From contig DFGB01000067.1 in the NCBI GenBank assembly GCA_002371135.1, positions 34,477-65,494 of the forward strand: a stretch of DNA of 31,018 bases, given 5' to 3'. This DNA comes from Verrucomicrobia bacterium UBA3761. Lineage in GTDB: Bacteria; Verrucomicrobiota; Kiritimatiellia; RFP12; UBA1067. Shown one piece after another: positions 14,800-22,653 of this stretch. How positions within the stretch are numbered: position 1 is the stretch's first letter; the number at the start of each line of letters is the position of its first letter. The notes under the pieces were generated by a model. That model was not told the origin of the DNA. It searched no databases and saw nothing but the letters and a program-made list of their open reading frames with translations. Position numbers and translations under genes: made by a program.

Positions 14800-15548
14800 A
14801 AGAAGGGCGCGGCAGATACGTCGTCGTGGACGTCGGCAACACGTCCACCGCCGTCGGGTTCTGGGAGGCGGGGCGCGTGGGCCGCGTATCCCATTGCGAC
14901 GGGCCGTTCGACGAAGCCGCCGAGGCCGCGAAGGATTTGCTTGCGAAGACCGGCGCCGGGGCGATCGCCTACATAAGCGTCGTCCCCGGCCGCGACAGGA
15001 AATGGGCGGCCTTCGCCAGGCGCGCCGGCGTAGATTTTCTCCAGCCGACGTGGAAGGATTGCCCGCTGGAGCTCGACTACCCCGACCCTGCCACGATTGG
15101 CGCCGACCGCCTTGCCGACGCGGCCGCCGCCGTGGCGAGGTACGGCGCGCCGGTCATTGTAATGGACTTCGGCACGGCCCTGACCGCCGCCGCCATCACC
15201 TCCGACCGCGTCTGGCGCGGCGGCGTGATCGCCCCGGGCTTCCCCCTCATGCGCGACTACCTCTTCGAGCGCACCGCCAAGCTCCCGCGAATGGAACTCT
15301 CCTCCGCCAAGGTCCCGAAAATCGGCAGGTCCACCGAAGAAGCGATGCGCTTCGGCGCGCTTGTAGGCTACCGCGGCATGGTCAAGGAAATCGCCGCGAC
15401 GCTCGAACGCAATTTCAAGGAACGCTTCAAGCTTGTCGTCACAGGCGGTTTCGCGAAATGGGCCTTGGCCGATTCCGGCATCGATTTCACGCTCGACCCC
15501 GATCTCACGCTCTACGGCGTCGGACTGCTCGCAGAGGCCGGGGTCTGA
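14796..15548 (+). CDS. coaX: Type III pantothenate kinase
   Basis: 250 residues from GTG 14796, which overlaps the nadC stop (GTGA); GGAG at 14786-14789 lies 6 nt upstream. It phosphorylates pantothenate, the first step of CoA synthesis. Family motifs of the ASKHA fold: DVGNTST at 12-18, the IGADRLADAAAA block, DFGTALT, GGVIAPGFPLM and the late VVTGGFA. Length fits CoaX (about 250-260). No PoxA/CoaA gene is adjacent. Pairing with nadC gives a cofactor (NAD + CoA) transcription unit. Confidence 0.95.
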   Translation: MKEGRGRYVVVDVGNTSTAVGFWEAGRVGRVSHCDGPFDEAAEAAKDLLAKTGAGAIAYISVVPGRDRKWAAFARRAGVDFLQPTWKDCPLELDYPDPATIGADRLADAAAAVARYGAPVIVMDFGTALTAAAITSDRVWRGGVIAPGFPLMRDYLFERTAKLPRMELSSAKVPKIGRSTEEAMRFGALVGYRGMVKEIAATLERNFKERFKLVVTGGFAKWALADSGIDFTLDPDLTLYGVGLLAEAGV

Positions 15549-15632
15549 AAGACCTGGAAGTTCTAGAAATCCTAGTTGTTCTAGATGTCCTGGAAGTCCT
15601 GTTCTCCTGCTTCCTACCTCCTGCTTCCTATT
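15549..15632. repeat. Nonamer array followed by heptamer array upstream of a lipoprotein gene
   Basis: Six 9-nt units of the AAGTTCTAG type (15549-15602), starting at the base after the coaX stop, then four 7-nt units TCCTGCT, TCCTACC, TCCTGCT, TCCTATT (15605-15632). The next ATG is at 15643. Together they fill nearly the whole spacer. Confidence 0.85.
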
Positions 15633-15642
15633 TCTTTTATTT

Positions 15643-16152
15643 ATGCGCTACCTGACTATATTGCTCGTTCTCTGTACGCTCTTCGCAGTCCCCGGCTGCG
15701 GACCGTTCTGGGTCAACCCATACATCACCGTCGAGGAAAGCCATCTCAATTGGGTGGAGATACACTACTACAACCTGAACCGCAATCCGCCGCGCCGCGT
15801 CGCCGTATACCTCCAGGGCGACGGCTTCGTCGAACTCAGGAAGGGCACCACCGACCACGTCTCCAACGATTTTGCAAAGTCGATGGACCGCGACACGATG
15901 AAGACCCAGCGCGTGCGCGTCGAACCAAAGCACATAAACGACATCTTCCAGAATCTCGTCAACCACGGACTCCTCGACCGCGAAAAGAGTTTCAAGCGCT
16001 CGAAGAAGGACAAATTCTCGCGCTTCATCGCCGTCAAGGCCAATATCTCCAACTATACATATTCCGAAAGCGACAACATCTTCGAAGTCGACCCCGACCT
16101 TGCCGAGATACTTCTCGATGTCGTTCGCGAATTCGACAACCCGGCAATGTGA
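15643..16152 (+). CDS. Predicted lipoprotein of unknown function
   Basis: 169 residues from ATG 15643, the start that gives a signal sequence; a longer frame would run back into coaX. A hydrophobic stretch is followed by a lipobox-like VPGC with C19 as the lipidated residue. The mature part is small, charged and mixed alpha/beta in appearance, with no motif I recognise; there is one Lys/Arg-rich stretch (KSFKRSKKDKFSRF) near 118-131. No Shine-Dalgarno; repeats lie directly upstream. It probably resides in the periplasm, anchored to a membrane. Confidence 0.75.
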   Translation: MRYLTILLVLCTLFAVPGCGPFWVNPYITVEESHLNWVEIHYYNLNRNPPRRVAVYLQGDGFVELRKGTTDHVSNDFAKSMDRDTMKTQRVRVEPKHINDIFQNLVNHGLLDREKSFKRSKKDKFSRFIAVKANISNYTYSESDNIFEVDPDLAEILLDVVREFDNPAM

Positions 16153-16252
16153 GATTTTCGATTTTTCGATTCAGCATTCCTTTTTAACACAGAGGCACAG
16201 AGAAACACAGAGAGCTTTTCAACTTTTCAACCTTTCAACTTTTCAACTTTTC
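16153..16252. repeat. Composite repeat: AT-rich arm, CACAGAG core, octamer array
   Basis: The whole spacer is repeats. First an arm with GATTTTTCGATT-type sequence and CAGCATTCCTTTTT; then the core AACACAGAGGCACAGAG continuing AAACACAGAG (about 16185-16214); then four octamers AACTTTTC, AACCTTTC, AACTTTTC, AACTTTTC (16221-16252) ending exactly at the GTG start codon. Confidence 0.85.
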
Positions 16253-17137
16253 GTGAAACGCTACAGAGAAATGCGCGCTATTGCGTGGGAGAGCCTTTGG
16301 GGAAGACGCTGGCTGGGCCGTCTCGTTTCCCTGCTCTTGATATTCGCCATTGTGAATCTGGCGATAAACAATGTTTTCGGCCTGATAATGGGCGATTCGC
16401 TCGACGGCATCGCCGCGCAGATGCGCGAAGCCAGGGACGTGCAGGGCGTGATAGCCGTCCTGGGCGATCCCGCCCATGCGCGCACGCTCGCTTTCGCCGC
16501 CGTTTTCAACCTCCTCTTCTCATTCCTCTACACGGGGCTTTATTCATACTCCATGGCGGCGGCGACGTTGAAAGCCGTGGACGGCGCGTATGATATGAAG
16601 GGCGTGTTCCACTCTTTTCGCATCCCGATCGGCGTTTGGTGGCAGGCGGTTTTGACGTGCCTCGTCACATATTGGCCGCTCATCGCGTATTGCGCCTTTT
16701 TGTGGGGTCTGGACGAGTTCGCCGGCCTTCGCGTGTCGTTGTCCGGCGCCGGTTGCGGAAGCATGATGGTTGGCGTTTTGTGCCTCGTGCGCTTCTACCG
16801 CTTCAGGATGGCGTGGTTCGTCAAGGCGAAAAACGAGGATTTCGGCGCGGCGAAGTGTTTGCTGGAGAGTGCGCGCATCACGCACGGGGCCAAGTTGCGC
16901 AATCTGGCTTTCGATTGCTCGTACTGGGCGACGTTTCTCGTCGTGGCGGCGCTTGCGTTCCTTTTCCTGTTTGCAGCAGGGGCGTCCGGGGTCGGAACGC
17001 GATTTTTCGGGATGCTCGTTCTTGGCTTCGCGATAATAGCGGCCGGAGTTTTCGCCAAGTTGTATATGAACGTCGGGCAGGCGGTGTTCTACCGCGAGTT
17101 GGAGGTCGAGAAGAATGAAAAAAAAGAATTCGAGTAG
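16253..17137 (+). CDS. Polytopic membrane protein (DUF975-like)
   Basis: 294 residues from GTG 16253; ATG 16271 is an alternative start six codons in. About six hydrophobic segments: near 20-38, 84-105, 120-150 (weaker), 155-175, 220-245 and 248-270. An opening MRAIAWESLWGR-like helix before the first segment and the repeated membrane-hairpin layout recall the DUF975/YciC-like families, but this is a loose match. The last residues are highly charged (EVEKNEKKEFE). It overlaps folE by 23 nt, so co-translation is likely. Function unknown. Confidence 0.72.
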   Translation: MKRYREMRAIAWESLWGRRWLGRLVSLLLIFAIVNLAINNVFGLIMGDSLDGIAAQMREARDVQGVIAVLGDPAHARTLAFAAVFNLLFSFLYTGLYSYSMAAATLKAVDGAYDMKGVFHSFRIPIGVWWQAVLTCLVTYWPLIAYCAFLWGLDEFAGLRVSLSGAGCGSMMVGVLCLVRFYRFRMAWFVKAKNEDFGAAKCLLESARITHGAKLRNLAFDCSYWATFLVVAALAFLFLFAAGASGVGTRFFGMLVLGFAIIAAGVFAKLYMNVGQAVFYRELEVEKNEKKEFE

Positions 17138-17699
17138 CGTCAAGGCGCCAGATGAAAAACGCATCGCGGCGCTTGTCAAGGAGCTCCTCGTAGAGCTGGG
17201 CGAAGACCCTGAGCGCGACGGGCTTGTAAAGACCCCCATGCGCGTCGCCAAGTCCCTCGCGTTCCTGACGCGCGGCTATCGCCAGAATTTGAAGGCCGTC
17301 GTGAACGGCGCGTATTTCAAGAGCGGCACCAACCACATGGTGATACTCAAGGATATCGAGCTCTATTCGCTTTGCGAGCATCACATGCTGCCGTTCTACG
17401 GCAAATGCGCGATTGGCTACATCTCGCAGGGCAAGGTGCTGGGCGTCTCGAAACTCGCGCGCATCGTCGACATGTTCGCCCGCCGCCTGCAAATCCAGGA
17501 GCGCCTGACCGAAGAGATCGCGAACGCCGTCATGGCCGAGTCCGGCGCAGAGGGCGTAGGCGTCGTCATACACGCGCGCCACCTCTGCATGGCCATGCGC
17601 GGCGTCGAGAAGCAGAACAGCGAAATGACCACCTCCGCCGTCCTCGGTTCGTTCCGCACCGATGAAAAAGTGCGCCAGGAATTCCTATCCCTGATATGA
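17115..17699 (+). CDS. folE: GTP cyclohydrolase I
   Basis: 194 residues. ATG 17115 has GGAGG at 17101-17105, 9 nt upstream, inside the preceding gene. It converts GTP to 7,8-dihydroneopterin triphosphate, the entry to folate and, via QueD, queuosine. Zn-binding residues of the LCEHHMLPF motif (C87, H89 or H90) and C158 (HLCMAMRG) are present; so are GYISQGKVLGVSKLARIVDMFARRLQ-type core segments and the late SAVLGSF. A Lys-rich N-terminal extension is short. queE at 27887 is another queuosine-pathway gene in the window but far away. Confidence 0.97.
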   Translation: MKKKNSSSVKAPDEKRIAALVKELLVELGEDPERDGLVKTPMRVAKSLAFLTRGYRQNLKAVVNGAYFKSGTNHMVILKDIELYSLCEHHMLPFYGKCAIGYISQGKVLGVSKLARIVDMFARRLQIQERLTEEIANAVMAESGAEGVGVVIHARHLCMAMRGVEKQNSEMTTSAVLGSFRTDEKVRQEFLSLI

Positions 17700-18325
17700 G
17701 CGCGTGGTTTTTCGACATGGACGGAACGCTCATCGATTCGCGCGCGGACCTCGCCGCGACGGTGAACCACACGCGGCGCGACCTGGGACTTGCAGAACTC
17801 CCGCAGGGGGAAGTCCTTTCCCACGTAGGCCGCGGCGCCAAATACCTGCTTGCGCACGCCATCCCGGAACGCTCCGCCGATGCAGGCGAGCTTTTCAAGA
17901 TTTTCATGTCGCACTACGGCGAACACATGCTTGAATCGGTGACGCTCTACCCGGGTGTGGAGGAGACGCTCGCGGCCCTCGCCGCCCGCGGCGACAGGCT
18001 GGGCGTCAATACCGCCAAACCGCGCTTCGCCGTCGATGCGATTCTCAAGCATTTCCGCCTCGAGCGCTTTTTCGGCAAGGCCGTCGTCGCAGGCGGCGAT
18101 TCATCCGAAATGAAGCCATCGCCCGTGCCGCTTTTCGATTGCGCCCGCCTCATGGGCCACGCCGTCTCGCCGGACGACTGGATGGTGGGCGACAACTGGA
18201 CCGATATCCAGTGCGGCGTCAACGCCGGCGTCAAGACTGCGTTCTGCCTGTTCGGCTTCGGCGTCCCGGGCGACGTCCCGCCTACACGCCGCATCCGCTC
18301 CTTCCGGGAACTGCTCGCCGGTTGA
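17696..18325 (+). CDS. HAD-IA phosphatase, phosphoglycolate phosphatase-like
   Basis: 209 residues, overlapping the folE stop (ATGA). Full HAD motif set: FDMDGTLID with D7 and D9; motif II VNTAKP near 103-108; the Lys in MKPSPVPLF near 138-146; motif IV GDNWTDIQCGVNAG near 164-177. A helical cap lies between motifs I and II, as in Gph and PpaX. It may clear 2-phosphoglycolate or act on another phosphoester. Coupling to folE raises the possibility of a pterin-phosphate dephosphorylation role, but this is only inferred from position. Confidence 0.88.
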   Translation: MSAWFFDMDGTLIDSRADLAATVNHTRRDLGLAELPQGEVLSHVGRGAKYLLAHAIPERSADAGELFKIFMSHYGEHMLESVTLYPGVEETLAALAARGDRLGVNTAKPRFAVDAILKHFRLERFFGKAVVAGGDSSEMKPSPVPLFDCARLMGHAVSPDDWMVGDNWTDIQCGVNAGVKTAFCLFGFGVPGDVPPTRRIRSFRELLAG

Positions 18326-18480
18326 GCGCAGAGGATTTTTCGATTTGCGTACAGGCATTCCTTTTTTATCGCAGAGACGCAGAGTTCGCAGAGGTCTGAA
18401 AGAAAAATTGAAAGTACGAAAATTTTCTGCGCCTCTGCGTCTCTGCGATTTAAAAATCGAATAAACGAAAAATACTTTTC
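18326..18480. repeat. Composite palindromic repeat with 17-bp perfect arms
   Basis: Arms ATCGCAGAGACGCAGAG at 18368-18384 and its exact complement at 18433-18449 enclose 48 nt. Outer flanks GATTTTTCGATTTGCG (from 18331) and CGAAAAAT (to 18474) are partly complementary. The left half matches the layout of 16153-16214, including the segment ending GCATTCCTTTTT. It may act as a transcript end for the folE-HAD unit. No gene is seen. Confidence 0.82.
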
Positions 18481-18485
18481 CAACA

Positions 18486-18514
18486 TTGCCTTTTGCGGCG
18501 CGATTTGATATAAT
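18486..18514 (+). promoter_or_regulatory. Promoter of the zinc-ribbon gene
   Basis: TTGCCT (18486-18491), 17-nt spacer, extended -10 TGATATAAT (hexamer 18509-18514). The start codon is 31 nt after the -10, and the leader carries a full Shine-Dalgarno AAGGAGGTGA at 18531-18540. Confidence 0.85.
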
Positions 18515-18544
18515 ACGGGTTGAACAATTCAAGGAGGTGAGTCC

Positions 18545-18898
18545 ATGAGCGAAAAGCAGGAAGGTCAGATTGGCGCGGAAGCGACTGAAATCCGCGATAC
18601 CGACATCGTCTTCGATTGTCCGCACTGCGGAAAGAATCTTGTCATCGACTACCGCGGCGCGGGGTTGCAGATCGACTGCTCCGAGTGCGGCAAGTCCGTG
18701 CTCGTTCCGATTCCCGAAGGGATGGAGCTGACGGATCTCGACATGGACCCGGGCGAAATCCTCAAGCAGCTTTTCGCCACACGCCGCAACTACCAGAAGG
18801 CCGAACTCCAGATCCAGGAACTCAAGACCCGTCTGCGCCAGATGCAGGAGACGCTCGGCGTGATGCAGGATGTGATAGCCGAAGGTCTGGCCGTCTGA
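18545..18898 (+). CDS. Zinc-ribbon and coiled-coil protein
   Basis: 117 residues. Two CxxC knuckles, CPHC at 25-28 and CSEC at 45-48, form a zinc ribbon. Then an acidic linker (PEGMELTDLDMDPGEI) and a C-terminal heptad-rich helix (about 75-112), likely a coiled coil for oligomerisation. No signal peptide, so cytoplasmic. The AAGGAGGTGA ribosome site 5 nt before the ATG is the strongest in the window, suggesting high expression. Short zinc-ribbon proteins of this kind are usually regulators or adaptors; no specific function is proposed. Confidence 0.85.
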   Translation: MSEKQEGQIGAEATEIRDTDIVFDCPHCGKNLVIDYRGAGLQIDCSECGKSVLVPIPEGMELTDLDMDPGEILKQLFATRRNYQKAELQIQELKTRLRQMQETLGVMQDVIAEGLAV

Positions 18899-18921
18899 AC
18901 GCGCCTCTCTCCTTCCTCCGT

Positions 18922-19566
18922 ATGAACACCCGCTCGCTGATTGTAAACGCGCTCACGTTCTCGCGCCTGCCGCTCACATTCGGGTGGCTGGCGCTTGCTT
19001 TCGCCGGAGAACTTGCGGGTGGGTGGTGCCGCGTGGCGCTGGCGGGCGCCGCGCTCGCAGCGCTGGCGCTCAGCGGATTTTCCGACCTTGCCGACGGCTT
19101 GCTTGCGCGCCGCTGGCGCGTGGTGACTCCGCTCGGCAAGATGGCCGATCCGCTGATGGACAAGGCCGTGTATGTGATCGTGTTCCCTGCGCTCACGTAT
19201 TTCGCCGCCCGCGGCCAAGGCCAGGCCTCCCACGCCGTGGCGATACTCGCCTTCACAATTCTCTACATCCTGCGCGATCTGTGGGTTACGTTCCTGCGCT
19301 CCGTCGGCTCCATGTATGGCGCCGACGTCGCCGCGATGATGCTCGGCAAGGTCCGCACGGCCTTGACATTCCCTGTGGCGGCGTTCATCTACGCCTACAT
19401 AGCGTTCGCTTCGATGTGCCCCGCCCGGCTCGCGGCGTGGTGGCTCGACGCGTGCTGGTTTTGCGAGGCGGCGATGATCCTCCTCAATATCTACAGCTTT
19501 TTTGCGTATACAAAGGCCTATGCACCTTTCGTGAAAAAGGCACTTGCGCAAAACAACGATTTATGA
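18922..19566 (+). CDS. CDP-alcohol phosphatidyltransferase (PgsA-like)
   Basis: 214 residues from ATG 18922, the first Met giving the usual N-terminal SRLPLTF helix; a longer upstream frame overlaps the zinc-ribbon gene. The family signature is complete: D55, D58-G59, A62-R63, G72, D76 and D80. About six membrane helices. Enzymes of this fold join CDP-diacylglycerol to an alcohol phosphate; the closest general layout is phosphatidylglycerophosphate synthase, but the acceptor cannot be read from the motif. It lies 23 nt after the zinc-ribbon gene, probably in the same transcript. Confidence 0.9.
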   Translation: MNTRSLIVNALTFSRLPLTFGWLALAFAGELAGGWCRVALAGAALAALALSGFSDLADGLLARRWRVVTPLGKMADPLMDKAVYVIVFPALTYFAARGQGQASHAVAILAFTILYILRDLWVTFLRSVGSMYGADVAAMMLGKVRTALTFPVAAFIYAYIAFASMCPARLAAWWLDACWFCEAAMILLNIYSFFAYTKAYAPFVKKALAQNNDL

Positions 19567-19572
19567 GATAAT
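19544..19572 (+). promoter_or_regulatory. Promoter of the pseudopilin gene
   Basis: TTGCGC (19544-19549), 17-nt spacer, extended -10 TGAGATAAT (hexamer 19567-19572). It overlaps the end of the phosphatidyltransferase gene. The start at 19605 is 32 nt downstream, with AAAGGA at 19592-19597. Confidence 0.78.
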
Positions 19573-19604
19573 ATACAACGAAAAATCCAACAAAGGAAAT
19601 ACAC

Positions 19605-20339
19605 ATGAACAAATCATCCAAAGGCTTCACCCTCGTCGAGCTGCTCGTCGTCATCGGCATTCTCGGCATTTTGATGGGCGCACTCTTCCCGGCGATTTCA
19701 TCCGCGATGCTTTCTGCGAACACGTCCGCGGCTTCCATGCGCGGCCGCAACCTCTTCGTCGGCATCACCCAGGCCAACACCGAGCGCGAGTCCCAGGGCC
19801 TCACAAGCGTCTGGCCCCACCAGACCGAAGACGACGGCCTCAACACCGAAGACTCCGACGACATCGCCGGCAAGGCATACTCTTCCTCGACCGACTACTT
19901 CAAGGAACTCTTCGACATCGACAACTACGGCAAGGAAGATTGGGCTCCCTACGTGAGCGGCGTCGATATCGCGGTCCTCTCCGGCTCGGGCGTTCCTGCG
20001 TTCACCGGCTCCACGCTCCAGTCGAAGAACGTCGCCTGGACGATGGTCTCCGGCATCACGGATGAAATGGAAGACGTCGTCCCCGCCATCATCTCCCGCA
20101 ACATGGATACGGATACGTTCCCGACTTCCGGTTCGCAGGATATGTCGACGAAGAAGGATACCGTCAAGCTCGGCGAAAAGTATCCGCAGCCGTTCGGCAA
20201 CAAGGCGGCCATTGTCATCCACAAGGGCGGCGCCGCCAACGTGGTCAAGGCGAAGTACTCCAAGCTCTATCTCATCTACAACAAGCAGTCCTTCACGATC
20301 CCGACCGGCATCACCCTCAAGTACATCAAGCCGGACTGA
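19605..20339 (+). CDS. Type IV pilin/pseudopilin-like protein
   Basis: 244 residues. A short leader ends with Lys6-Gly7; the prepilin peptidase site is KG-FTLVE, with the conserved Glu5 of the mature protein (E12), followed by a hydrophobic helix (LLVVIGILGILMGALF). The rest is Ser/Thr/Asp-rich with no disulfide pair, and ends in a short beta-rich tail. Single pseudopilin-like genes away from any secretion cluster are common in Verrucomicrobia and Lentisphaerae relatives; they may be surface or secreted. No peptidase, ATPase or secretin gene is near. ATG 19605 has a Shine-Dalgarno and promoter of its own; priA begins 1 nt after its stop. Confidence 0.9.
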   Translation: MNKSSKGFTLVELLVVIGILGILMGALFPAISSAMLSANTSAASMRGRNLFVGITQANTERESQGLTSVWPHQTEDDGLNTEDSDDIAGKAYSSSTDYFKELFDIDNYGKEDWAPYVSGVDIAVLSGSGVPAFTGSTLQSKNVAWTMVSGITDEMEDVVPAIISRNMDTDTFPTSGSQDMSTKKDTVKLGEKYPQPFGNKAAIVIHKGGAANVVKAKYSKLYLIYNKQSFTIPTGITLKYIKPD

Positions 20340-20340
20340 T

Positions 20341-22536
20341 TTGACGGTATCCGTCGCCATAGACCTCGCGCTCGACCGGCTTTTCGAATATGAAGTGCCG
20401 GAGGCGCTGAAGGGGAAGCTGGCCGTGGGCCAGCTTCTTCTTGTTCCATTCGGACATCGCGAAGCGCGCGGTTTCGCGATGAAACTGCACGACGGCGCCG
20501 GCGGGAGCGCCGCTCGCTCCTACCGCCTCAAATGCGTGAAGGGGATAGAGGATGAAGTCCCGTTCTTTTCGGAGCGGCTGCTCTCTCTTGTCAAGCATAT
20601 TGCCGACTACACCGCCTCGCCCATCGAAGTCGCGTTGAAAACGGCCGTGCCCGCCGCGGTCCTGCGCGCCGGCGCACGGGAAAAGCTGGAATTGTACGTT
20701 TCGCCGATCCCGGACGCTCTGAAGCGCGACCCTCCCGCGACCCTCCCGGCGCGGATGCGCTGGCTTTACGAGCAACTCGTGCGGCTCGACGGCGGATGGA
20801 TGCGGCAAGTGTGCGATGAACTCAAAACGACCGCCGCGACGCTGAGAAAGATGGAGGCTGCGGGCCTCGTCGCAATCGAGAAAGTGGCGCGCCGCCGCGA
20901 TCCTCTCGCGATGAAGAACATCCTGCCGACGAAGAAACTTCCGCTCAACCGGGAGCAGGCGGCCGCGCTCGAGACGATTGTCCGCTCTGCGCACCCAGTC
21001 CTCCTCCACGGCATCACCGGCAGCGGCAAGACGGAAGTCTATCTCCAGGCCATCGAACGCGAACTCGACGCGGGGCGCTCGTCTATCGTGCTCGTGCCGG
21101 AGATTTCTCTCACGCCGCAGACGGTGCGCCGCTTCGCTTCGCGTTTCGGCGGCAAGGTGGCCGTGCTGCATTCCGCCCTCTCCGACGGCGAGCGCTACGA
21201 CGAGTGGCACAGGATACGCTCCGGCGAAGCGAGGGTGGTTATCGGGCCGCGCAGCGCCGTGTTTGCGCCAGTCGCGAACCTCGGGCTCATCGTGGTCGAC
21301 GAAGAACACGACACAAGCTACAAGCAGGACCGTTCGCCGCGCTACAACGGCCGCGACGTCGCCGTCATGCGCGCGAAACTCGAAGGCGCGAAAGTCGTCC
21401 TCGGCTCTGCCACGCCTTCGCTCGAAAGCTGGCTGAACGTCTCCAAGGGCAAGTATGCGATCGCGAGCATGAAGAATCGCGCCGGGGCGGGGACGTTGCC
21501 GCACGTGCAAATCGTCGACATGTCCGAGCACGGCGAATCGGGCAAGATTTTTTCGAGCGTTCTCGTCGACGCTCTTCGCACGAAACTCGACCGCGGCGAA
21601 CAGGCGATTCTCTTTCTCAACCGGCGGGGCTATTCGCGTTCGATCGTCTGCGGAAACTGCTTGGAGCCGATAATGTGCCCGAAGTGTTCCGTCGCGTATA
21701 CGTACCACAAGACGGGAGACTGCCTGCGCTGTCACGTTTGCGGCGGGTGGGCGCCCACGCCGGCGGCGTGCCCCTCGTGCGGCTCGAAGGCGCTTTCCTG
21801 CAAAGGCATCGGGACCGAGCGGGCCGTGATGGCGCTCGAAAAGATTTTTCCCCGCGCGAAGATTCTGCGCATGGACGCCGACTCCACAAGCCGCAGGCAG
21901 TCGCACGACGACATCCTCGGCGCGTTCCGTCGCGGCGAGGCGCAGATTCTCCTTGGCACGCAGATGATAGCCAAGGGACTCGATTTCCCTCGCGTGACGC
22001 TCGTCGGGGTGCTGAGCGCCGATATTTCGCTCAACATGCCGGACTTCCGCGCCTCGGAGCGCACGTATCAACTCCTCGCGCAAGTCTCGGGCCGCGCGGG
22101 AAGGGCGGAGTTGCCGGGCGAAGTCTACATCCAGACGTACAAACCGGAGGAACTCGCCATACAGTGCGCCGCCCACGGCGATTTCGAACAATTCGCCGCC
22201 GAGGAACTGCGCGTGCGCAAGGATGCATTCTTCCCGCCGTATTCGAAACTCGCCGCCGTCAACCTCGCGGCGAAGGAGGCTTCCCTCGCCGAGGCGTGGG
22301 CGCAGGCGATGCGAAACGCGTTTGCGGCGTATTCATCGCGCCAGCCGGCGCTCGTCACCGGCGACGCCTTCCCGAGCGCGCTGGAAAAGGCCGACGACTG
22401 GTACCGCTGGCAGATCGTCCTTCGCGCTCCCTCGACCGCCATCATCCGCGACGTCTGGAAGTGGGCTTCGGCGTCTCTGAAAATTCCAGTTTCCGTGCGA
22501 GTTGCGATTGACATAGACGCCTTCAGTTTAGTATAA
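20341..22536 (+). CDS. priA: Primosomal replication-restart helicase PriA
   Basis: 731 residues from TTG 20341, 1 nt after the pseudopilin stop; the longer frame to 20062 would overlap that gene in a different frame. It recognises stalled forks and loads the replicative helicase. Seen: N-terminal 3'-BD region (FEYEVPE, VGQLLLVPFGHREARGF), Walker A GITGSGKT at 224-231, VPEISLTPQ, Walker B DEEHD at 320-324, GSATPSLES, a zinc-binding insertion with eight Cys in CxxC pairs from C437 to about 480, and helicase motifs V-VI (GTQMIAKGLDFPRVTLVG, QVSGRAGR). Length is normal. No Shine-Dalgarno is evident, so translation probably depends on re-initiation after the pseudopilin stop. It contains the promoter of the next unit near its 3' end. 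Confidence 0.95.
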   Translation: MTVSVAIDLALDRLFEYEVPEALKGKLAVGQLLLVPFGHREARGFAMKLHDGAGGSAARSYRLKCVKGIEDEVPFFSERLLSLVKHIADYTASPIEVALKTAVPAAVLRAGAREKLELYVSPIPDALKRDPPATLPARMRWLYEQLVRLDGGWMRQVCDELKTTAATLRKMEAAGLVAIEKVARRRDPLAMKNILPTKKLPLNREQAAALETIVRSAHPVLLHGITGSGKTEVYLQAIERELDAGRSSIVLVPEISLTPQTVRRFASRFGGKVAVLHSALSDGERYDEWHRIRSGEARVVIGPRSAVFAPVANLGLIVVDEEHDTSYKQDRSPRYNGRDVAVMRAKLEGAKVVLGSATPSLESWLNVSKGKYAIASMKNRAGAGTLPHVQIVDMSEHGESGKIFSSVLVDALRTKLDRGEQAILFLNRRGYSRSIVCGNCLEPIMCPKCSVAYTYHKTGDCLRCHVCGGWAPTPAACPSCGSKALSCKGIGTERAVMALEKIFPRAKILRMDADSTSRRQSHDDILGAFRRGEAQILLGTQMIAKGLDFPRVTLVGVLSADISLNMPDFRASERTYQLLAQVSGRAGRAELPGEVYIQTYKPEELAIQCAAHGDFEQFAAEELRVRKDAFFPPYSKLAAVNLAAKEASLAEAWAQAMRNAFAAYSSRQPALVTGDAFPSALEKADDWYRWQIVLRAPSTAIIRDVWKWASASLKIPVSVRVAIDIDAFSLV

Positions 22537-22537
22537 T
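22508..22537 (+). promoter_or_regulatory. Strong consensus promoter at the 3' end of priA
   Basis: Perfect TTGACA (22508-22513), 18-nt spacer, perfect TATAAT (22532-22537). Expected start near 22544, giving a leader of about 77 nt before the ATG at 22621. This is the best -35/-10 pair in the window and the only one without the TG extension. Confidence 0.9.
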
Positions 22538-22552
22538 TTACAATTGTTGAAT

Positions 22553-22602
22553 CGGTGCGGCCGCCCATGGGCGCTCCGCCGGCTTTGCGTAAAGTCGGAC
22601 GG
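22553..22602 (+). promoter_or_regulatory. Structured 5' leader, possible cis-regulatory RNA
   Basis: The leader holds a 12-bp perfect palindrome CGCCCATGGGCG (22562-22573) and a second imperfect hairpin with arms CCGCCGGCTTT (22577-22587) and AAAGTCGGACGG (22592-22603). The Shine-Dalgarno AAAGGAGG follows directly at 22607-22614. I do not recognise a known riboswitch. Confidence 0.45.
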
Positions 22603-22620
22603 AACCAAAGGAGGCGGCGG

Positions 22621-22653
22621 ATGAACATTACAATATGGAAAACGAAGATATGA
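22621..22653 (+). CDS. Possible 10-residue leader peptide (uORF)
   Basis: ATG 22621 has the best ribosome site of the unit (AAAGGAGG at 22607-22614, 6 nt away) but opens a frame of only ten codons (MNITIWKTKI). Its TGA overlaps an in-frame ATG of the next gene at 22650 (ATGA). Either a leader peptide that couples translation of the downstream gene, or a sign of a frameshift error in the assembly. Uncertain. Confidence 0.4.
   Translation: MNITIWKTKI

Noticed and set aside
22553..22614. Known riboswitch (mini-ykkC or c-di-GMP type)
   Set aside because: A GGACGG-like segment was noted, but the paired conserved loops of these classes are absent.
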